Assembly (NCBI GenBank): GCA_913062655.1
Contig: CAJXXO010000010.1
Coordinates: 1 to 23,095, forward strand
Source of the DNA: an uncultured Bacteroidota bacterium
GTDB taxonomy: Bacteria; Bacteroidota; Bacteroidia; Chitinophagales; S012-47
DNA: 23,095 bases
Direction of reading: 5' to 3'
Shown here piece by piece: positions 8,133 through 16,220 of the stretch (positions within the stretch are counted from its first letter, which is position 1; each line of letters opens with the position of its first letter). Position numbers and translations under genes: made by a program. The notes under the pieces were generated by a model, which saw nothing but the letters and a program-made list of their open reading frames with translations, had not been told where the DNA came from and made no database searches.

Positions 8133-8912
8133 TTAAGCCAGCAATTGGGTGAGCAAAGGCATAAGATCCCCAAGATGCAGTTGGTTGGGGCCATCTGATT
8201 TGGCGTTTTCGGGATTGGGGTGAACCTCCAAGAAGTATCCATTGGCCCCAAAGGCTTTAGCCGCCATAGCCATGGCGGGCACAAACTCTCGATTTCCACT
8301 GGTGTGCCCACCTCCACCGCCTGGTCGCTGTACGCTGTGCGTACAATCCATAACTACCGGATAACCATGTTTCTTCATGTCGGGAATATTGCGAAAGTCC
8401 ACCACAAGGTTATTGTAGCCAAACATATTGCCCCGCTCGGTGAGCAAGATATTGGGGTTGCCACTTTCTTTCACCTTCTGGGCCGGAAACCGCATATCCG
8501 CACCGCTGAGAAATTGTGCTTTTTTGATGTTTACTATAGCGCCTGTAGCCGCTGCCGCCACCAACAAATCGGTTTGCCGGCACAGGAAGGCGGGTATTTG
8601 AAGCACATCAACCACTCCTGCAGCAGGAGCTGCTTGATGGGGCTCATGAATATCGGTGGTCAGTGGTAATTCGTAGGTGGTTTTTATACGTTGCAACTGT
8701 TCCAGCCCCCGCTCCAGGCCGGGCCCTCTAAAACTGGTAATAGCAGTACGGTTCGCTTTATCAAAACTAGCCTTGAAGATGACCGGTATATCCCACTGCT
8801 CTCTCACCCTAACCAACGCCCGGGCCACGGTATCCAGCAGCTCATCCGACTCGATCACACACGGACCGGCTATGAGAAATGGCCCTTGTTGTAGTTGGTT
8901 GTAGGTTATCAT
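8133..8912 (-). CDS. kdsA: 3-deoxy-8-phosphooctulonate synthase (Kdo8P synthase)
   Basis: KdsA condenses PEP with arabinose-5-phosphate to give Kdo-8-phosphate, for the inner core of LPS. The 259 residues carry all the expected motifs: LIAGPCVIES near the start, KASFDKANRTAITSFRGPG, TTDIHEP, QIPAFLCRQTDLL and GGGGGHTSGNREF. The protein has Cys18 in AGPC where the E. coli enzyme has Asn, and the other ligands of the metal type are present (His in DCTHSVQ, Glu in FLEVHPNP, Asp in AKSDGPN). This places it in the metal-dependent class, like the Aquifex enzyme. I chose the ATG at 8912, 16 bases after kdsD. An in-frame ATG at 8960 would add 16 residues unlike the family and overlap kdsD by 32 bases. 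It is the last gene of the kdsC-kdsD-kdsA run. Confidence 0.96.
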   Translation of the reverse strand: MITYNQLQQGPFLIAGPCVIESDELLDTVARALVRVREQWDIPVIFKASFDKANRTAITSFRGPGLERGLEQLQRIKTTYELPLTTDIHEPHQAAPAAGVVDVLQIPAFLCRQTDLLVAAAATGAIVNIKKAQFLSGADMRFPAQKVKESGNPNILLTERGNMFGYNNLVVDFRNIPDMKKHGYPVVMDCTHSVQRPGGGGGHTSGNREFVPAMAMAAKAFGANGYFLEVHPNPENAKSDGPNQLHLGDLMPLLTQLLA

Positions 8913-8928
8913 ACGGTTAGGTTCGTCA

Positions 8929-9858
8929 TTAAAACAATTGAAATACCCCCACAATGGCATTCTCCTCCTCTACCAATACGGCTGTAATCTTCTTCTGGCG
9001 CATCAACTGCTCCACCTTTCCAATCTTTTCTTTTGCATGCACCACAATGGGATCCGGAGTCATCATACCCCGAATATCGAGTTTCGCCAATCCGCCATAC
9101 TTTACCATACCACGTCTTAGATCACCATCAGTGATTAAGCCTTCAACATGGTTTGGGGTGCCGATAATCGCTAAGCCCAATTTGCCTTCGCTCATGCGGA
9201 TCAGCAGATCGGAGGGTTCGATGTCTATGGGGACAAAGGGTAGCGCCTCGGTTCGCATTACCTCCCCTACCGTGGTCAGCAGTTTGTAGCCCAGTGAACC
9301 GCCTGGATGGAATCGTGCAAAGTCTTCCGACCGAAAATCACGTGCTTCCATCAACGCCACAGCCAATGCATCACCAACGGCCAACATAGCGGTAGTGCTT
9401 GCTGTCGGTGCCAAGGCTAATGGACAAGCCTCCTCAGGAACACTGGTATTCAAATGGAGTAGCGTTTTCTTCGCCAATGTACTACCCGGATCACCCGTCA
9501 TACTAATAGTCACATGTCCACGCTCCTGCACGTAGGCCAGCATCCGCAGCAGTTCTTCCGTCTCCCCACTATAGCTCAGCAGGAGCACTACATCCAGCGG
9601 AGAGATCATGCCCAGGTCGCCATGCAACGCCTCACTCGGATGCAGAAAGAAGGCGGGCGTGCCGGTAGAAGCCAGCGTGGCCGCTATCTTTTGGGCGATG
9701 AGTCCAGACTTGCCCATGCCCGCTACTACCACCTTACCCTGACAGGCCAGCAAGTGCTCAGCCGCTTTGTCAAACTGCTCATCCAATTGCTCTAGTGCGG
9801 CCTGTAGACCTTTGATCTCCGTTTGCAGGGTTCGTTGAGCCGAATCACGGTGTGTCAT
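8929..9858 (-). CDS. kdsD: D-arabinose-5-phosphate isomerase
   Basis: This enzyme converts ribulose-5-phosphate to arabinose-5-phosphate, the substrate of the neighbouring KdsA. The 309 residues have an SIS sugar-isomerase domain at about 30-180 (GMGKSG at 47-52, HPSEALHGDLG at 73-83, SYSGET at 95-100, HPGGSLG at 184-190). Two CBS domains follow, at about 200-255 and 260-309 (LITDGDLRRG lies in the first). This is the KdsD/KpsF/GutQ layout; the Kdo neighbours favour the biosynthetic role. The start lies 28 bases after kdsC. A perfect -7 box sits only 4 bases before the ATG, which would give a leaderless or nearly leaderless message. Confidence 0.95.
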   Translation of the reverse strand: MTHRDSAQRTLQTEIKGLQAALEQLDEQFDKAAEHLLACQGKVVVAGMGKSGLIAQKIAATLASTGTPAFFLHPSEALHGDLGMISPLDVVLLLSYSGETEELLRMLAYVQERGHVTISMTGDPGSTLAKKTLLHLNTSVPEEACPLALAPTASTTAMLAVGDALAVALMEARDFRSEDFARFHPGGSLGYKLLTTVGEVMRTEALPFVPIDIEPSDLLIRMSEGKLGLAIIGTPNHVEGLITDGDLRRGMVKYGGLAKLDIRGMMTPDPIVVHAKEKIGKVEQLMRQKKITAVLVEEENAIVGVFQLF

Positions 9859-9862
9859 AGTG

Positions 9863-9870
9863 CAAAGTTA
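9863..9870 (-). promoter_or_regulatory. Predicted -7 box for kdsD, 4 nt before ATG
   Basis: On the minus strand this reads TAACTTTG, an exact TAnnTTTG, followed by CACT and the kdsD ATG. The spacing implies a start of transcription at or within a few bases of the start codon. The box lies between kdsC and kdsD. Confidence 0.45.
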
Positions 9871-9886
9871 GCCGAAGGACAGCACA

Positions 9887-10381
9887 TTAGTACGGTTGGC
9901 CAAAGTCGACCCCTTTCCAGCGCTCCACAAAGGTGCGCACCACACCTCGGCCTCCTGCGGCCGGTATCACCCAATCCACCCGTTGCTGAATAGCATTGGC
10001 CGCATCTTGCGGACAAGCGGAAAAACCGGCCAACTGCATAGCGGGCCAGTCGTTCCAGTCATCGCCAATGTAGGCGATCGATGACAAAGGCACACCTGTT
10101 TCCTCGCTGAAGTGACGCAGCATTACATCTTTGTCTGCTACGCCCTGTTGCAAGAACGACACCCCCAATTCTTGGGCCCTCCTCGCCACTATGGTGCTAT
10201 TCCGCCCCGTAATCCAGCCCACCGGCACAGTTGACCGAATCAACGCTTTGATAATGAGTCCATCACGTGCCGAAAAGCCCTTCCATTCACGGCCTTCATT
10301 GTCGTACCAGATGGTACCATCGGTGAGTACACCATCCACATCACAGACGAGAGCTTGCAGGGTCGCTAATGAGTTCTCCAT
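9887..10381 (-). CDS. kdsC: 3-deoxy-8-phosphooctulonate phosphatase (KdsC)
   Basis: KdsC removes phosphate from Kdo-8-phosphate to give free Kdo. The 164 residues form a small capless HAD phosphatase: DVDGVLTDG at 14-22 with the nucleophile Asp14 and acid/base Asp16, TGR at 58-60, Lys84 in VADKD, and GDDWND at 106-111. The DGxxTDG form and the size fit KdsC better than the related N-acylneuraminate cytidylyltransferase-linked phosphatases, and the two downstream genes are the previous steps of the pathway. It is the first gene of the Kdo run and divergent from the tyrosine phosphatase gene. kdsB, the activating step, is not in the window. Confidence 0.95.
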   Translation of the reverse strand: MENSLATLQALVCDVDGVLTDGTIWYDNEGREWKGFSARDGLIIKALIRSTVPVGWITGRNSTIVARRAQELGVSFLQQGVADKDVMLRHFSEETGVPLSSIAYIGDDWNDWPAMQLAGFSACPQDAANAIQQRVDWVIPAAGGRGVVRTFVERWKGVDFGQPY

Positions 10382-10385
10382 GTGG

Positions 10386-10393
10386 TAAAGTTA
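10386..10393 (-). promoter_or_regulatory. Near-match -7 box for kdsC, 4 nt before ATG
   Basis: On the minus strand this reads TAACTTTA, one base off TAnnTTTG, followed by CCAC and the kdsC ATG. The sequence GCTAACTTT and the 4-base gap to ATG are the same as at kdsD. Confidence 0.35.
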
Positions 10394-10447
10394 GCAGGAT
10401 GAACTGTTACCTTAGTGTTTCGTTTCACGGTAAATCGCACTACGGAT

Positions 10448-10906
10448 ATGAAAATACTCTTTGTTTGTCTGGGAAATATTTGTCGTTCTCCCCTCGCCCA
10501 CGGCATTTTGCAGCAGCGGGTAGAAGAGCTCGGACTCGACTGGACCATTGATTCGGCTGGTACCGGCTCCTGGCACATTGGCGAAGAGCCTGACCCCCGC
10601 TCGGTAGCCACCGCAGCCGATCGTGGACTTGACATCACCTATCAGCGCGCCCGTCAATTCGAGAAAGCAGACTTTGAGCGTTTCGACCTCATACTTACTA
10701 TGGATCGAAGCAACTACAGAAATGTGATCGGTATGGCCAAGGCAGACCATCACCGCCAAAAAGTGAAAATGACACTGGACTACCTCTATCCGGGCAAGGA
10801 AATGGAAGTACCCGACCCCTATTGGGATGACGATGGATTCGAGCAAGTGTATGAAATGTTAGCAGCCGCCATCGACCGACTCATCGAAGAGCATCAGCCT
10901 ATGTAA
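10448..10906 (+). CDS. Low-molecular-weight protein tyrosine phosphatase
   Basis: This 152-residue protein has the complete LMW-PTP signature: the P-loop CLGNICRS at residues 7-14 (CX5R-S, nucleophile Cys7) at the very N terminus, and the general-acid loop PDPYWDD (about 121-127). In bacteria such enzymes often dephosphorylate capsule or exopolysaccharide tyrosine kinases (Wzb acting on Wzc). The Wzz-like protein downstream at 15336 lacks a kinase domain, so the partner is not in this window. I chose the ATG at 10448 because family members begin directly with this strand and P-loop; the in-frame GTG at 10415 adds 11 unrelated residues. A TACCTTAG at 10408-10415 is a one-mismatch -7 box. Confidence 0.93.
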   Translation: MKILFVCLGNICRSPLAHGILQQRVEELGLDWTIDSAGTGSWHIGEEPDPRSVATAADRGLDITYQRARQFEKADFERFDLILTMDRSNYRNVIGMAKADHHRQKVKMTLDYLYPGKEMEVPDPYWDDDGFEQVYEMLAAAIDRLIEEHQPM

Positions 10907-10911
10907 CTTTG
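10904..10911 (+). promoter_or_regulatory. Predicted -7 box for hisS
   Basis: TAACTTTG fits TAnnTTTG exactly and overlaps the stop codon of the phosphatase gene. It ends 21 bases before the hisS ATG, giving a predicted leader of about 15 nt. It suggests that hisS and hutH can be transcribed apart from the phosphatase gene. Confidence 0.5.
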
Positions 10912-10922
10912 CGCTACAAGCA

Positions 10923-10928
10923 AAGGAG
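10923..10928 (+). promoter_or_regulatory. Shine-Dalgarno site of hisS
   Basis: AAGGAG lies 4 bases before the ATG at 10933. It fixes the start there and rejects an in-frame TTG at 10909. Such sites are rare elsewhere in this window. Confidence 0.6.
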
Positions 10929-10932
10929 AATC

Positions 10933-12297
10933 ATGGGAAAAGTCAATGCCTCTATTCCAAAGGGGACGAGAGATTTCGGGCCACAGGAAGTCTACAAACG
11001 CCAGTACATCATTCGCACACTCCGTGAAGTATTCGAGCGGTTTGGTTTTCAGCCCATCGAAACACCGGCCATGGAACAGCTTAGTACCCTGACCGGTAAA
11101 TATGGCGATGAGGGGGACAAACTGTTGTTTCGCATCCTCAATTCCGGTGATTTTTTACGAAAGGCCGATGCGCAGGCCTTGGCTGAAAAAGATAGTCAGG
11201 CCCTATCGCCCAGCATTTCTGAAAAAGGATTGCGCTACGACTTAACCATTCCCTTTGCCCGCTATGTGGTGATGAATCAACATGCCATTACCCTCCCTTT
11301 TCGCAGGTACCAAATTCAGCCGGTGTGGCGAGCCGACAGACCCCAGAAAGGTCGTTATCGCGAATTTTACCAATGCGATGTAGATATTGTGGGCACCGGC
11401 AGTCTGCTCTGCGAAGCAGAGTTAATACAAATCTACCAGCAGGCTTTTTCGGCATTACAGCTTCCGGTAAATATTCTCATCAACAACCGAAAGATATTGG
11501 AAGGGCTGGCTGAGGTGATTGGCGCGAAGGATCAATTCAACGCCTTGGTAGTGGCCCTGGACAAACTCGATAAGATCGGCTGGGAAAAGGTGATCGAGGA
11601 GATGGAGCGCAATGGTATCGATCGTTCAAAAGCGGAACAGTTGCAACAGATCATAGAAAACAGCGGCAATGATCTATCCGCGCTTCGCGAGGCACTGGCT
11701 GGTTCTGCAGCAGGCCTAAAAGGTATCGATGAGATTGAAACGATCTTCAGCTACCTGAATGATGATGAGAAGGCTGGTGCATCTTTTACCTTGACCTTAG
11801 CTCGTGGGCTTGACTATTACACCGGCACCATTTTCGAGGTAAAGGCGAAGGATGCACAGATGGGCAGCATTGGTGGTGGCGGCCGATATGATGACCTCAC
11901 CGGTGTTTTCGGACTCAAGGAGGTATCCGGTGTAGGGGTATCTTTTGGGTTGGATCGCATCTACGATGTATTAGAAGAAAAAGGTTTATACCCAGAAACG
12001 GCCGCGCAGGGCACACAAGTGCTGTTTGTCAATTTTGATAGCGAAGGCGAAGCTGCTGCCTTCGGCTATTGCCGTGAGCTGCGCGCTGCCGGATTCCGGG
12101 CAGAGGTATATCCCGAATCGGCCAAGATGAAGAAACAAATGAAATATGCTGATGCCAATCAGATTCCTTTTGTTATCCTTATCGGTTCTGAAGAGCGACA
12201 ACAGGGGGTAGTAACCCTCAAGGACATGGCTACCGGAGACCAGTCGACCCTGTCCCTTTCTGCCGTTATTCAGCATTTGCAAGAACACCTGGCCTAA
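10933..12297 (+). CDS. hisS: Histidine-tRNA ligase
   Basis: HisRS charges tRNA-His with histidine using ATP. This is a 454-residue class II synthetase: GTRDF at 11-15, LRYDLTIPFARYV at 100-112, motif 2 around YQIQPVWRADRPQKGRYREF (126-145), the histidine-binding RGLDYYTG at 291-298, GGGGRYDDL at 314-322 and motif 3 GVGVSFGLDRI at 333-343. The anticodon-binding domain occupies about 365-454. The NSGDFL segment near 70 and the motif 2 wording are like those of Bacteroidota and eukaryotic-type HisRS. It has its own promoter box and a Shine-Dalgarno site, and hutH follows after 9 bases. Confidence 0.97.
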   Translation: MGKVNASIPKGTRDFGPQEVYKRQYIIRTLREVFERFGFQPIETPAMEQLSTLTGKYGDEGDKLLFRILNSGDFLRKADAQALAEKDSQALSPSISEKGLRYDLTIPFARYVVMNQHAITLPFRRYQIQPVWRADRPQKGRYREFYQCDVDIVGTGSLLCEAELIQIYQQAFSALQLPVNILINNRKILEGLAEVIGAKDQFNALVVALDKLDKIGWEKVIEEMERNGIDRSKAEQLQQIIENSGNDLSALREALAGSAAGLKGIDEIETIFSYLNDDEKAGASFTLTLARGLDYYTGTIFEVKAKDAQMGSIGGGGRYDDLTGVFGLKEVSGVGVSFGLDRIYDVLEEKGLYPETAAQGTQVLFVNFDSEGEAAAFGYCRELRAAGFRAEVYPESAKMKKQMKYADANQIPFVILIGSEERQQGVVTLKDMATGDQSTLSLSAVIQHLQEHLA

Positions 12298-12302
12298 AAT
12301 TG
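12295..12302 (+). promoter_or_regulatory. Near-match -7 box before hutH
   Basis: TAAAATTG is one base off TAnnTTTG, starts on the hisS stop codon and ends 4 bases before the hutH ATG. The position matches that at kdsC and kdsD, but the match is imperfect and may be chance. Confidence 0.2.
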
Positions 12303-12306
12303 TACC

Positions 12307-13818
12307 ATGAACCCAACCTACGAGATATCGCCTGCCGGCCCATTAGCACTGGATACCATTGCCGATCTGCAAATCCAGGGGCATCGCCTGGCGCTGTCGT
12401 CAGCAGCGGTGGAAGCGATTGAGCGTTGTCGACAATTTTTGGAAGAAAAGATAGCAGCGGGCAACACGCTATACTATGGCATCAATACCGGCTTCGGGGC
12501 GCTGTGCAATGTGGCCATATCGCCAGACCAGACGGAAGAGTTGCAGCACAACCTCGTAATGAGCCATGCCTGTGGCACAGGCGACAAGGTGCCCACGGCT
12601 ATCGTCAAACTGATGCTTCTGCTCAAGATACAATCCCTTAGCTACGGCTACAGCGGCATTCGATTAGCTACGGTACAGCGGTTGATCGATATGTATAATG
12701 CAGACGTGTTACCGGTTATCTACGAGCAAGGTTCTCTTGGCGCTTCGGGTGACCTGGCACCATTGGCGCACATGGCACTACCGCTTATTGGCATGGGAGA
12801 GGTGTATTTCGAGGGTGAGATTCAGCCTGCAGAGACAGTGCTGACCCGCTTGGGTTGGGCGCCATTGCATTTAAAGGCCAAGGAAGGCTTAGCATTACTA
12901 AATGGCACCCAATTCATGAGCGCTTATGCGGTGCATCTATTGCTACAAGCGGATAAGCTGCTTGATTTAGCTGACGTGATAGGGGCTTTGAGTGCCGATG
13001 CCTTTGCTTGCCGCCTTGATCCTTTTGCCGCCCCCATCCATCGTATACGTAATCAACCGGGACAGATCGTGGTGGCAGACCATTTGCGGACCTTGCTATC
13101 TGACAGCAACATTGCGAAGCAACCCAAGCAACAGATTCAGGACCCCTATTCTTTCCGTTGTATGCCGCAGGTGCATGGTGCCTCCCGTGATGCACTCATC
13201 TACGTAAGAGGCGTGGTAGAGCGTGAGATTAGTGGGGTAACGGATAACCCCAACATTTTTGTTGAGGAAGGCCAGATTCTCTCCGGGGGCAACTTTCATG
13301 GCCAGCCCTTGGCACTTGCACTGGATCACCTGGCCATTGCCCTGGCGGAAATCGGCAGCATAGCGGAGCGGAGGGTGTATCTCTTATTGACCGGCTCACA
13401 TGGGTTACCCCAATTTTTGACGAAGGGCTCAGGCCTACATAGTGGATTGATGATTCCACAATACACTGCTGCGGCTATCGTATCGCAAAACAAGCAGCTT
13501 TGCACTCCGGCTTCAGTAGACTCTATCATTTCTTCGAATGGCCAGGAGGATCACGTAAGCATGGGCGCCAATGCCGCCACCAAGGCCCTTCGGGTAGCAG
13601 AAAATGTGGCTCAAATACAAGCTATCGAATGGCTCACCGCAGCACAGGCTATTGAGCACCGCAGGCCACAGACCACCGGTACCGCCTTGGAGAAGTGGCT
13701 GACCGAATACAGGAGCAGGCTGCCCTTCCGGGACGATGACCGTCCGCTATACAAAGAAATGGCTGTAGCGAAGGGCTTTTTATCAGAGCTGGATACGGCT
13801 GCTATCTTTGACGCGTAA
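12307..13818 (+). CDS. hutH: Histidine ammonia-lyase
   Basis: HutH deaminates histidine to urocanate, the first step of histidine breakdown. The 503 residues are full length. The Ala-Ser-Gly that cyclises to the MIO cofactor is at 146-148 in GSLGASGDLAPLAH, and the catalytic Tyr57 lies in YYGINTGFG. Ser86-His87 in NLVMSHACG is the histidine-specific pair; tyrosine and phenylalanine lyases have His-Leu or Phe-Leu there. NGQEDHVSMG carries the Glu typical of HAL. This argues against a tyrosine ammonia-lyase of pigment synthesis. It follows hisS by 9 bases; hutU, hutI and hutG are not in the window. The flippase gene follows 17 bases after the stop. Confidence 0.95.
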   Translation: MNPTYEISPAGPLALDTIADLQIQGHRLALSSAAVEAIERCRQFLEEKIAAGNTLYYGINTGFGALCNVAISPDQTEELQHNLVMSHACGTGDKVPTAIVKLMLLLKIQSLSYGYSGIRLATVQRLIDMYNADVLPVIYEQGSLGASGDLAPLAHMALPLIGMGEVYFEGEIQPAETVLTRLGWAPLHLKAKEGLALLNGTQFMSAYAVHLLLQADKLLDLADVIGALSADAFACRLDPFAAPIHRIRNQPGQIVVADHLRTLLSDSNIAKQPKQQIQDPYSFRCMPQVHGASRDALIYVRGVVEREISGVTDNPNIFVEEGQILSGGNFHGQPLALALDHLAIALAEIGSIAERRVYLLLTGSHGLPQFLTKGSGLHSGLMIPQYTAAAIVSQNKQLCTPASVDSIISSNGQEDHVSMGANAATKALRVAENVAQIQAIEWLTAAQAIEHRRPQTTGTALEKWLTEYRSRLPFRDDDRPLYKEMAVAKGFLSELDTAAIFDA

Positions 13819-13835
13819 GAAAAGCGGATGCGGCC

Positions 13836-15269
13836 ATGCAACGCAAGTTTTTAACCAACGTACTCTTCCTCCTGCTGGTCAACCTGTTGATCAAGCCTTT
13901 CTGGATATTGGGGGTAGACCGTACGGTGCAAAATATGCTCGGTGCAGAAGCGTATGGCGGCTACTTTGCGTTGCTCAATTTCTCCTTTCTCTACTCCATG
14001 CTCCTCGACTTCGGCATCAGCAATTTCAATAACCGGGCGATTGCGAGAAATGAGGGGCTTATCACAAAGTTTTTACCCAACATCCTCACGATAAAGGTAT
14101 TGTTGGGGCTGGGCTATCTGGGGGTGTCGGCCCTCACGGGATGGCTGATCGGGTTCTCTGCTGAGCAGTTCACGCTATTACTCTGGCTTTTTGTCAATCA
14201 AATCCTGATCTCCTTCATACTCTACTTCCGGTCGAATATTGCGGCTATGCAGCTCTTCCGACTGGATGCATTGCTGTCCATAACCGATCGGGCATTGATG
14301 ATCGGTATTGTAGGCGCCATGATCTGGGGGCAATGGCAGGATTTCACATTTACCATACATTGGTTTGTTTACGGGCAGACCGTTGCCTATGCGCTTACCT
14401 TTCTTGTTGCGCTAGGTGCAGTAGCTATAAAGTCCACCTCATTTCAGGTGAGATGGGACACTACGCTGTTCAAGCGTATCCTTACCATGAGCTACCCCTA
14501 TGCCCTGCTGGGCATTTTGATGACGCTTTATAATCGGGTGGATGGTATTATGATCGAACGGTTACTGGGAAAAGCGGGTGCGCATGAAGCCGGAGTATAT
14601 GCGGCCAGCTATCGATTGCTGGACGCACTGAATATGTTGGGCTTTGCTTTTGCCTCCATCTTGCTGCCGCTGTTTGCCCGAACGCTCAAGCAAAAGGGCG
14701 AGATTGTACCTATCCTAAAGCAAAGCTACCGGCTATTACTATTCTTGTCTGTCTCGGTAGCGGCAGGTGCGTATTGGTTTAAGGTACCTATCATGGATCT
14801 GCTTTACCTTGACAGCACTGCCTATTGGGCCGATATTTTTGGCTGGCTGATGATAAGTTTCATCGGGGTTTCTACCATGTATGTATACGGTTCTCTATTG
14901 ACCGCTCACGGTAGCTTACGACAGCTCAATCAACTCGCCCTGGCAGGGGTACTACTCAATATTGTGCTGAATGCCCTCCTCATTCCCCACCAGGGAGCTT
15001 TGGGGGCCACCTTTGCCACGGTATTGACCCAAATAGTTGTGGCAGCCGGTCATATTGTGCTGGCCTTGCGCATATTTAATCTGCGGGCCGATATTTCCTT
15101 GGTGCTTCGTGCAACGCTTTTCCTTATTGCAGCCGTCTTATTGGGCGGGGTAATGGTGCGGCTACCCATAGCGTGGGGCTACCAATTGCTGCTGGCTGCG
15201 GTAGCCTATAGCGCAGTAGGTTGGGGGTTGGGCCTGTTGCAGTGGAGAGAATGGTTGCAAAAAGCCTGA
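13836..15269 (+). CDS. Polysaccharide flippase (MOP superfamily, Wzx-like)
   Basis: This 477-residue, very hydrophobic protein has about 12-14 predicted membrane segments. It starts with FLTNVLFLLLVNLLIKPFWI and GAEAYGGYFALLNFSFLYSMLLDFGISNFNNRAIA, and has the central RVDGIMIERLLG and VYAASYRLLDALNM segments. These are typical of Wzx-like members that move undecaprenyl-linked glycans across the inner membrane. MurJ is less likely given the following Wzz and ligase genes. It lies 17 bases after hutH on the same strand; a separate promoter is not evident. The substrate glycan cannot be read from the sequence. Confidence 0.88.
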   Translation: MQRKFLTNVLFLLLVNLLIKPFWILGVDRTVQNMLGAEAYGGYFALLNFSFLYSMLLDFGISNFNNRAIARNEGLITKFLPNILTIKVLLGLGYLGVSALTGWLIGFSAEQFTLLLWLFVNQILISFILYFRSNIAAMQLFRLDALLSITDRALMIGIVGAMIWGQWQDFTFTIHWFVYGQTVAYALTFLVALGAVAIKSTSFQVRWDTTLFKRILTMSYPYALLGILMTLYNRVDGIMIERLLGKAGAHEAGVYAASYRLLDALNMLGFAFASILLPLFARTLKQKGEIVPILKQSYRLLLFLSVSVAAGAYWFKVPIMDLLYLDSTAYWADIFGWLMISFIGVSTMYVYGSLLTAHGSLRQLNQLALAGVLLNIVLNALLIPHQGALGATFATVLTQIVVAAGHIVLALRIFNLRADISLVLRATLFLIAAVLLGGVMVRLPIAWGYQLLLAAVAYSAVGWGLGLLQWREWLQKA

Positions 15270-15307
15270 GCCGTAGTGGTTTCGCTCATTTACCGGCCCT
15301 GATTTCT

Positions 15308-15315
15308 TAGCTTTG
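15308..15315 (+). promoter_or_regulatory. Predicted -7 box for the wzz-like/ligase pair
   Basis: TAGCTTTG fits TAnnTTTG exactly and ends 20 bases before the ATG at 15336, in the 66-base gap after the flippase gene. It gives the pair its own promoter. Confidence 0.55.
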
Positions 15316-15335
15316 CACAAATTTTTTTGAGGCGC

Positions 15336-16220
15336 ATGAGTACCAACTCGAACTTATTGGACCTGATCAAGACGCTGTTGAAGTGGCGTAAGCTGATCAT
15401 CATTGTGACGGGACTGGCGGCTGTGATAAGTGTCGTGGTAGCCTTGCTACTGCCCAATTATTACAAGTCGACTACGATCTTTTATCCGCAAAACCTGTCT
15501 GCTTTCGATCGGGGCTACCTCTTCGGCAATGAAAGCAAGGAGCGCGTGCAGAGCTTGTTTGGTGACAAGCAGGATGTGAACCGCGTGCTTTCTATAGCCA
15601 ATTCTGCTGAACTGATCGGTGAAATCATTCGAGAATTCAACCTGGCTGACCATTACGGTATCGATACGAGCAGCAGCCAATGGCGATTTAAAGTACAGCG
15701 AGAATTCAATGACAATTTTAAAGTAATCAAGTCCGATCTCGACAATATTGAGTTGTCCATCTGGGATACCGACCCACAGTTGGCGGCTGATATTGCCAAC
15801 TATTTTGTGTATCGCATCAATCAGCTCTACTCCGGCTTGCTGCAAGAACGCAATGAGAAGAATGAATCTACGGTAACCCGGCAGTTGGCTTCGCTGGAAG
15901 TAGAACTCAAACAAGTAACTGACAGCCTCGAGGCTATGCAGGATACCAGCTCAGTGGATTATCGCGTGTTACGCAGCATGCAAGCCAACCTGCTGGAGGA
16001 CTATAATAACTGGAAAACCCTCAGCACCCAGTATAAGGCAGCCGCCAATTATGACCTGAACTCCCTCTTCATCATAGAAAAGGCGTATGCTGCGGAGAAG
16101 AAGGATCGTCCGGTGCGCTGGATCATAGTGGTGAGTGCTGTGTTGGCGGCATTCTTCTTGTCGATACTGGCGGCTATCATCTTTGAACGTTACCAAGCCA
16201 TCAAGGAAGAGCTGGCATGA
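15336..16220 (+). CDS. Wzz-type polysaccharide chain-length/co-polymerase protein
   Basis: This 294-residue inner-membrane protein has the Wzz layout. A membrane segment near the N terminus (about 19-42, WRKLIIIVTGLAAVISVVVA) is followed by a long periplasmic part with a coiled-coil stretch around 165-200. A second membrane segment at about 264-287 (RWIIVVSAVLAAFFLSILAA) follows KDRP. It has no C-terminal tyrosine-kinase domain, so it is of the PCP-1/non-kinase kind. Such proteins set the length of O-antigen or capsule polymers with the polymerase. I chose the ATG at 15336; the in-frame TTG at 15327 adds only 3 residues. The ligase gene overlaps its stop by 4 bases (ATGA), which suggests translational coupling. 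Confidence 0.85.
   Translation: MSTNSNLLDLIKTLLKWRKLIIIVTGLAAVISVVVALLLPNYYKSTTIFYPQNLSAFDRGYLFGNESKERVQSLFGDKQDVNRVLSIANSAELIGEIIREFNLADHYGIDTSSSQWRFKVQREFNDNFKVIKSDLDNIELSIWDTDPQLAADIANYFVYRINQLYSGLLQERNEKNESTVTRQLASLEVELKQVTDSLEAMQDTSSVDYRVLRSMQANLLEDYNNWKTLSTQYKAAANYDLNSLFIIEKAYAAEKKDRPVRWIIVVSAVLAAFFLSILAAIIFERYQAIKEELA

Noticed and set aside
8913..8960. Longer kdsA starting at 8960
   Set aside because: It would overlap kdsD by 32 bases and add residues not seen in the family; the ATG at 8912 matches the usual N terminus.
10909..10932. Earlier TTG start for hisS
   Set aside because: The added 8 residues precede the normal HisRS N terminus, the TTG overlaps the promoter box, and a Shine-Dalgarno site fits the ATG at 10933.
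12307..13818. hutH as a tyrosine ammonia-lyase of a flexirubin or aryl-polyene pigment locus
   Set aside because: Ser86-His87 and the QEDHVSMG motif are those of histidine lyases, and no pigment genes are nearby.
15267..15288. TGAGC...GCTCA hairpin after the flippase gene as a terminator
   Set aside because: The stem is only 5 bp with a 12-base loop and only three T residues follow, so it is likely chance.
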